Program-made: the position numbers and the translations under genes | Part shown: in pieces, positions 5,527 to 9,366 of the stretch | How positions within the stretch are numbered: position 1 is the stretch's first letter | How the letters are laid out: every line of letters begins with the position of its first letter | From: an uncultured Methylococcaceae bacterium | GTDB taxonomy: Bacteria; Pseudomonadota; Gammaproteobacteria; Methylococcales; Methylococcaceae | NCBI GenBank assembly: GCA_903910005.1 | Contig: CAIVXW010000271.1 | Span: 1-9,366, forward strand | Direction of reading: 5' to 3' | Length of the DNA stretch: 9,366 bases | Notes under the pieces: generated by a model | What the model was told of the DNA's origin: nothing | Database searches by the model: none | Seen by the model: only the letters and a program-made list of their open reading frames with translations

Positions 5527-8193
5527 TTATTGTGCGGACGCAGAACCCGGTGTCCGGTCGACGATAACCCGCTCCCGACAGGCGGCATCGACCCGCATGA
5601 GTAACCGCCCCGGTTCGCCGGTTTCAGTCGCCGCCTGCAACTCAAGCAGGTCAGGGGACGCCGCCGCTGTCCAGGTTTGTCCCTCTGCGGAACAAGCCAC
5701 CCGGAGTTGATCCAGCCGTGTCGCCGTTCCGCTGTAGGGCAGCAACATCAAAACCTGGCCGTCGTCCAGGGATTTTTGGGGTTGACCTGCGGCATCGGTC
5801 AGCCGCAGGGTCAGGATGTCGCCGGTGACGCTCCCGGTGACGGCCATGCCGATCTGCTGTCGATCCGTCGGAGTCGGCGAGCGTGAATCGACCCGCAAAC
5901 GGCTATCGCCCAGCAGGGTTCGGTTGCGGGGAGTGTCCGCTGCCAGCAGGGCGACGCCACGGAGTGACGCATGAGCCACCCGGCTGTTAAACAGCAACCA
6001 GTCATCCGCCGCCAGCCCGGCTTGCAGCCGCGCCGCCAACCCGGGGTCAATGTCGGCGAAAACCGTAGCCTCAGACATGGGGCGTTGCTTGAACAGGCCC
6101 TCAATACTGCGGGTGGTTTCGGCATTGAGAACCGACAGGGAGGACTCGAAACGACTGGCGTAAAGTTCATCGCCTACGGTTTTGAATACACGTCCCTGCT
6201 CATCCACACGCAGATAGGGTAGCGACAAGGCCACGATTCCCTCCGTCACCAGGCGCGGGTCAGGCAGACGGGTCAGGCTGATTTCCCGCTGCGCTCCCAG
6301 CAATCCGGTCGGAGCCAGCCGGGCACTGAAACTGCCATTGGCCGAGCGGCTGTGGCATTCGCCACAGGCGACTGATCGAGGTGAGGGAGCAGTATTGTGG
6401 GAAATGACATAGCGATTGGCTTCCACATACACAAAGCGGGTATCGGCCCCCGGATAGCCCTTGTCCACCAGCAGACGGTCATAAGCCTGCTTGAGGGCCT
6501 TGAATCCGGCATAGGTGTCGGGTTCCGCTTCGCCAGCGGCTGTCCGCACGGCCCGTCCGGTCTCGGTTCGGGTGAGCGGGTCGACAATGGCCAGATAACG
6601 CTCACCGGTGGCCGTGGTTTTCTGCTCGAAAGCGGAATCCCGCTCGTGGCGATACAGTACCCGGCCACTTACCCTGTCCTGAATGAAATAGCGAAAGGCC
6701 GGGTTGTAGGGGAAAATTTTGGCCATCTGATCGTCGCCCCGGCGAAAACGGAAGTTGAGCGTCAGGGGCTTGCCGTCGCTATCGACCAGCCGGTTGATGT
6801 GGCAGGTCTGGCAGGCCACCGTATCGAGATGGCTTTGGGTGATTTTGGTCAGGATGGCAGGCGAATAACCGTCCAGGTCACCGTGGGTACGCCAAAGCTG
6901 TAAATGAGCCGACAAAATGTCCTTTTGTCCGGACGGCAAAGCCGGATAACGGGCGGTATTGTGGCACTGTTCACACGCCGTGGCTCCCGGCATGCCGTCC
7001 AGATCGTTGCGTACATCGCTGTCCCCGTTACCCTTGGGGAAGTGGTGATCGGCATCCAGGGCGACATTGGCAAATTTTGGCTCAAGGTAGCGTTTGGCAT
7101 GGCAGGCGTTGCAATTATTGATGAAACGGGTTTCGCCGTTATCCGCCATAAAGCGTTTGCCCAGATGCACATCCCGGATACGGGGACTCGACTCGCCGCC
7201 AAAACCATAAAACCCGCGCCGATCCTCACCGGTCTTGTGGCAGACGATGCAGTTGTCACTGGCCGGAAACCGGCGCATGGGCACGCTGATCTTGCCCAGA
7301 GCATTGAAGGCTTTGGGATTCCAGCGCAGTACGACCTGGCCGTCATTCAGCCGTAACGGTGCGGTTTCGGCCTGATGTTCCCGCTCAAACCGAAGCAGGG
7401 ACATCCCCCCCGGTTGTTTGGGGCGCAGGTTCAGAAAAGCCCAAAAGGCGGAATCCACTGCCCGGAACAACCCTTGTCCGGCCAGTTCGCGGTTCCTGAG
7501 ATCAAGCCAGGCCTTAAGTGCCCCGGCCCGTTGCGGACCCCGGGTCGTGAAGCGGGTCAGTGATGACAAATCGGCATGGCAGATCATGCAGTCATTTTCC
7601 ATCACTCCGCTTTGATGCCAGTCCCAGGGAATAATGTCCAGGCCCTGTCGATCAAAATAATCACCGTCGAACGGGGCAGAACCGTCGTCAGCGACCGCGT
7701 CATAACGCCGTCCCTGCCGGTCATATTCTGACCAGCCGGCCCCGGCATGGCATTCGGCGCATTCCCTGAGCAGACCGGCTGCACCGAAATCGCCAAAGCC
7801 GGTTGCGTCAGGGTTCTGGCGCAATGCCAGCCAGCCGGGATTGTTGCCGCCCATGCAGTTGTACCCTCCGAAATAACCGGGCGACACCAGGTGTGGCAAC
7901 CCCCGCATTTGGCCAAACCCGTCCCGGGCCTGATCCCGTCCCTGCTCGAAATGATACGCCGAGGAGATCTTGCCGTAATCGTGGCAGCCACTGCCCTCGC
8001 CGTTGCCGCAACTCATTCTGGAGCTATACGGCTTGCCCGAATCAAGCACGTGCCGACCGGTTTCATCCAGCAGCGGAATGGCCGGATGATTGACCACCGC
8101 ATCAAAGCCATTGCGGACGGCCCGGGTCGGGGAGCCGTACAGCAGGCACACCAGAGTGGTGAGGACCAAGAGTATCCGGATGAACGGCCCCAT
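5527..8193 (-). CDS. Exported multihaem cytochrome c (7 CXXCH plus one CX7CH), unknown family
   Basis: Predicted periplasmic or extracellular electron-transfer protein of 888 residues. Residues 1-25 form a Sec signal peptide (hydrophobic ILLVLTTLVCLLYG, cleavage likely after SPTRA). Seven c-type haem motifs follow: CAECH 145, CMICH 202, CIVCH 315, CNACH 361, CEQCH 407, CQTCH 461 and CGECH 610. An eighth, non-canonical CGNGEGSGCH lies at 62-71, exactly where a first haem might be expected. Many other His residues could be distal ligands. Residues about 630-888 hold no haem motif; two Cys (834, 872) might form a disulphide. No C-terminal membrane anchor is seen. The start at 8193 is set by a strong Shine-Dalgarno and the signal peptide; the frame is open 70 codons further upstream but that adds only an antisense-like extension over the neighbour gene. 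Its redox partner and substrate are unknown, and I cannot assign it to a named family. Confidence 0.9.
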   Translation of the reverse strand: MGPFIRILLVLTTLVCLLYGSPTRAVRNGFDAVVNHPAIPLLDETGRHVLDSGKPYSSRMSCGNGEGSGCHDYGKISSAYHFEQGRDQARDGFGQMRGLPHLVSPGYFGGYNCMGGNNPGWLALRQNPDATGFGDFGAAGLLRECAECHAGAGWSEYDRQGRRYDAVADDGSAPFDGDYFDRQGLDIIPWDWHQSGVMENDCMICHADLSSLTRFTTRGPQRAGALKAWLDLRNRELAGQGLFRAVDSAFWAFLNLRPKQPGGMSLLRFEREHQAETAPLRLNDGQVVLRWNPKAFNALGKISVPMRRFPASDNCIVCHKTGEDRRGFYGFGGESSPRIRDVHLGKRFMADNGETRFINNCNACHAKRYLEPKFANVALDADHHFPKGNGDSDVRNDLDGMPGATACEQCHNTARYPALPSGQKDILSAHLQLWRTHGDLDGYSPAILTKITQSHLDTVACQTCHINRLVDSDGKPLTLNFRFRRGDDQMAKIFPYNPAFRYFIQDRVSGRVLYRHERDSAFEQKTTATGERYLAIVDPLTRTETGRAVRTAAGEAEPDTYAGFKALKQAYDRLLVDKGYPGADTRFVYVEANRYVISHNTAPSPRSVACGECHSRSANGSFSARLAPTGLLGAQREISLTRLPDPRLVTEGIVALSLPYLRVDEQGRVFKTVGDELYASRFESSLSVLNAETTRSIEGLFKQRPMSEATVFADIDPGLAARLQAGLAADDWLLFNSRVAHASLRGVALLAADTPRNRTLLGDSRLRVDSRSPTPTDRQQIGMAVTGSVTGDILTLRLTDAAGQPQKSLDDGQVLMLLPYSGTATRLDQLRVACSAEGQTWTAAASPDLLELQAATETGEPGRLLMRVDAACRERVIVDRTPGSASAQ
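7981..8010 (-). other. Non-canonical C-X7-C-H candidate haem-binding motif
   Basis: Codons for residues 62-71 of the cytochrome read Cys-Gly-Asn-Gly-Glu-Gly-Ser-Gly-Cys-His. This replaces the CXXCH expected near the N-terminus and is followed by DYGKISSAYHFEQG, whose His81 could be a ligand. The glycine-rich loop would allow the two Cys to approach each other. Haem attachment is inferred, not shown. Confidence 0.5.
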
Positions 8194-9366
8194 CACAGAT
8201 ACCTCCCCTGATCGATCCGGTCCAGATTTTTGTACTGGCCCAAATTGCCCCGCAGCCAGTTGGCTTCGATTCGGTGACTTCGCATGAAATCCAGGGAGGT
8301 GTTCTGAAGGATGCCGAACAAGGTATTGGTACTGTTTCCCATATACACGCAGGTAATTCCCCATTGCCGGTAAACGTGATGACACAGTGGCAACCCATAA
8401 CAACCGCAGGATGCCAGGAAAAAATCGATACCCGAACCCGATATCCGGGTGTCAATCGCATGGATCAGCCGGTCAAGGGTTTCCCGGTAATCGGTATGCG
8501 GTCGATTGGGGTATGTGGAGATAAAGGCCGGGATGGCTTCCAGTTCGAATACCGGTAGCTCAATATCGTGATACAAATGCCATAACGCGCCGCTGACAAC
8601 CAGTTGATTGACCGAATCGGCAAACGGCGTCACAAACAATACCCGTCGTCCGGCCAGTGACTGGTAAAACCGTTGGGTTGGAGGTGGCGAAGCGTGGGCA
8701 GGAAGGGTGCCGGTGCGCTGATGGATGACTGCAAGAACCCCGAGGGAATACCAGAATGCCTTGTTGTGATGCAGGATGGTTCCGGCAGTGAGCGCGTCAA
8801 AATAGCCACGACACCAGGTGGAAAAACTGTCCCGAGCCTGCGCTGTATCGGTATAAAAACCGGCGTGGGTCATCAGTCGTCTCAGATTAAAGCCAATGTC
8901 ATCGGTACTCCACATCGGTACCCCGGGCGGCGCGTACAAGGCCGCCTCGTCTGCCTGCACTGCCATGACGGCATCCAGTTGTGCAATGGTTTCGTCCGGG
9001 TGCATCAAAAAAGAGTACAAGGCACGCAATTCGACGATGCCCGGTCTGACATACAATCCCTGCCGCTCAAAACAGGCTGTCCTGGAACCGGCCCGGTATT
9101 TTTTCCATACCAGCAATTTTCGGGCAACATACTGCTGGATGCACCAGCCAAACAGGATCAGGCCATTGAGCAGGTCGTTGTCAAGGTGATGGCCTGCATT
9201 CAGTGCAGGCACCATGTCTTCCAGAACCAGCCAGTGAGGCTCAACGAATTCCAGGGTGTGCCCTGTGCCGATGAGATCGAGCAGGTCTCCCACAAACCGG
9301 TTGATTGCGCCGGTATCCAGCACCGTCAGCAAGGGGTAGGCATTGAGGCATATCACGTCATCCCTG
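8193..9366 (-). CDS. GT-D-like putative glycosyltransferase-related protein (5' end may lie outside window)
   Basis: At least 387 residues from a GTG at 9356, but the frame stays open to the window edge (codons for Arg-Asp-Asp precede), so the true start may lie beyond. No signal peptide or membrane helix is evident, so it is probably cytosolic. Counting from the GTG, residues 235-250 (AGRRVLFVTPFADSVN) and 310-349 (DFFLASCGCYGLPLCHHV, then YMGNSTNTLFGI) resemble the conserved C-terminal part of proteins in polysaccharide loci, which typically read VISPF and GAGAYGFPLAAHVKRMGKKAIHLGG..LLFGI. That family is often called GT-D-fold or DUF1792-like putative glycosyltransferase. The middle WCRGYFDAL near 181 also fits. 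The Gly-rich loop here has Cys-Gly-Cys instead of Gly-Ala-Gly. Its stop overlaps the cytochrome start (TGATG), implying co-translation. The glycosyltransferase role is from recalled family resemblance, not proven. Confidence 0.62.
   Translation of the reverse strand, partial: RDDVICLNAYPLLTVLDTGAINRFVGDLLDLIGTGHTLEFVEPHWLVLEDMVPALNAGHHLDNDLLNGLILFGWCIQQYVARKLLVWKKYRAGSRTACFERQGLYVRPGIVELRALYSFLMHPDETIAQLDAVMAVQADEAALYAPPGVPMWSTDDIGFNLRRLMTHAGFYTDTAQARDSFSTWCRGYFDALTAGTILHHNKAFWYSLGVLAVIHQRTGTLPAHASPPPTQRFYQSLAGRRVLFVTPFADSVNQLVVSGALWHLYHDIELPVFELEAIPAFISTYPNRPHTDYRETLDRLIHAIDTRISGSGIDFFLASCGCYGLPLCHHVYRQWGITCVYMGNSTNTLFGILQNTSLDFMRSHRIEANWLRGNLGQYKNLDRIDQGRYL
8201..8209 (-). promoter_or_regulatory. 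Strong Shine-Dalgarno of the cytochrome gene
   Basis: The minus strand reads AGGGGAGGT, 7 nt before the ATG at 8193, inside the end of the upstream gene. It decides the start and predicts efficient translation, helped by the TGATG stop/start overlap. Confidence 0.85.

Noticed and set aside
8142..8193. Cytochrome as a lipoprotein because of Cys16 in the signal peptide
   Set aside because: The context TTLVC lacks the Gly/Ala/Ser required before the lipobox Cys, and a normal signal peptidase I site (TRA) follows.
8194..8403. 70-codon upstream extension of the cytochrome frame
   Set aside because: It overlaps the conserved 3' end of the upstream gene, would bury the signal peptide, and ignores the strong Shine-Dalgarno before the ATG at 8193.

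Overview
The window looks like part of a gammaproteobacterial chromosome with moderately high GC. The main clue is the order leuB, asd, then a FimV-type gene, which is the order known from Pseudomonas and relatives. Nearby coaE and miaA are ordinary housekeeping genes. An Rpn/DUF4351-type protein tail and a large multihaem cytochrome suggest an environmental lineage with respiratory flexibility, but the species cannot be named from sequence alone. I see no rRNA, tRNA, CRISPR array, insertion sequence or prophage gene.

Layout. Bases 1-354 (+) hold the C-terminal end of a DUF4351/Rpn-like putative nuclease with a 12-bp in-frame tandem repeat. Bases 379-3650 (+) are a compact run: leuB (leucine synthesis), asd (lysine, threonine, methionine and cell-wall precursor synthesis) and a shortened FimV-like inner-membrane protein. 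coaE (last step of coenzyme A synthesis) runs towards it on the minus strand, and the two stop codons abut. coaE and miaA (tRNA A37 prenylation) diverge from a short intergenic region. Past miaA is a 185-bp gap with several stem-loops and a strong intrinsic terminator; it could be a long 3' UTR or a small RNA.

Bases 9366 down to 5527 (-) carry the accessory part. A protein resembling GT-D-like putative glycosyltransferases of polysaccharide loci runs off the window edge. Its stop overlaps, as TGATG, the start of an exported 888-residue multihaem cytochrome c. The cytochrome has seven CXXCH motifs plus one C-X7-C-H that may be an eighth, non-canonical haem site, followed by a haem-free C-terminal region of about 260 residues. 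A strong Shine-Dalgarno and the stop/start overlap imply that the two are co-translated. This pairing is the least explained part of the window and the best candidate for an undescribed system.
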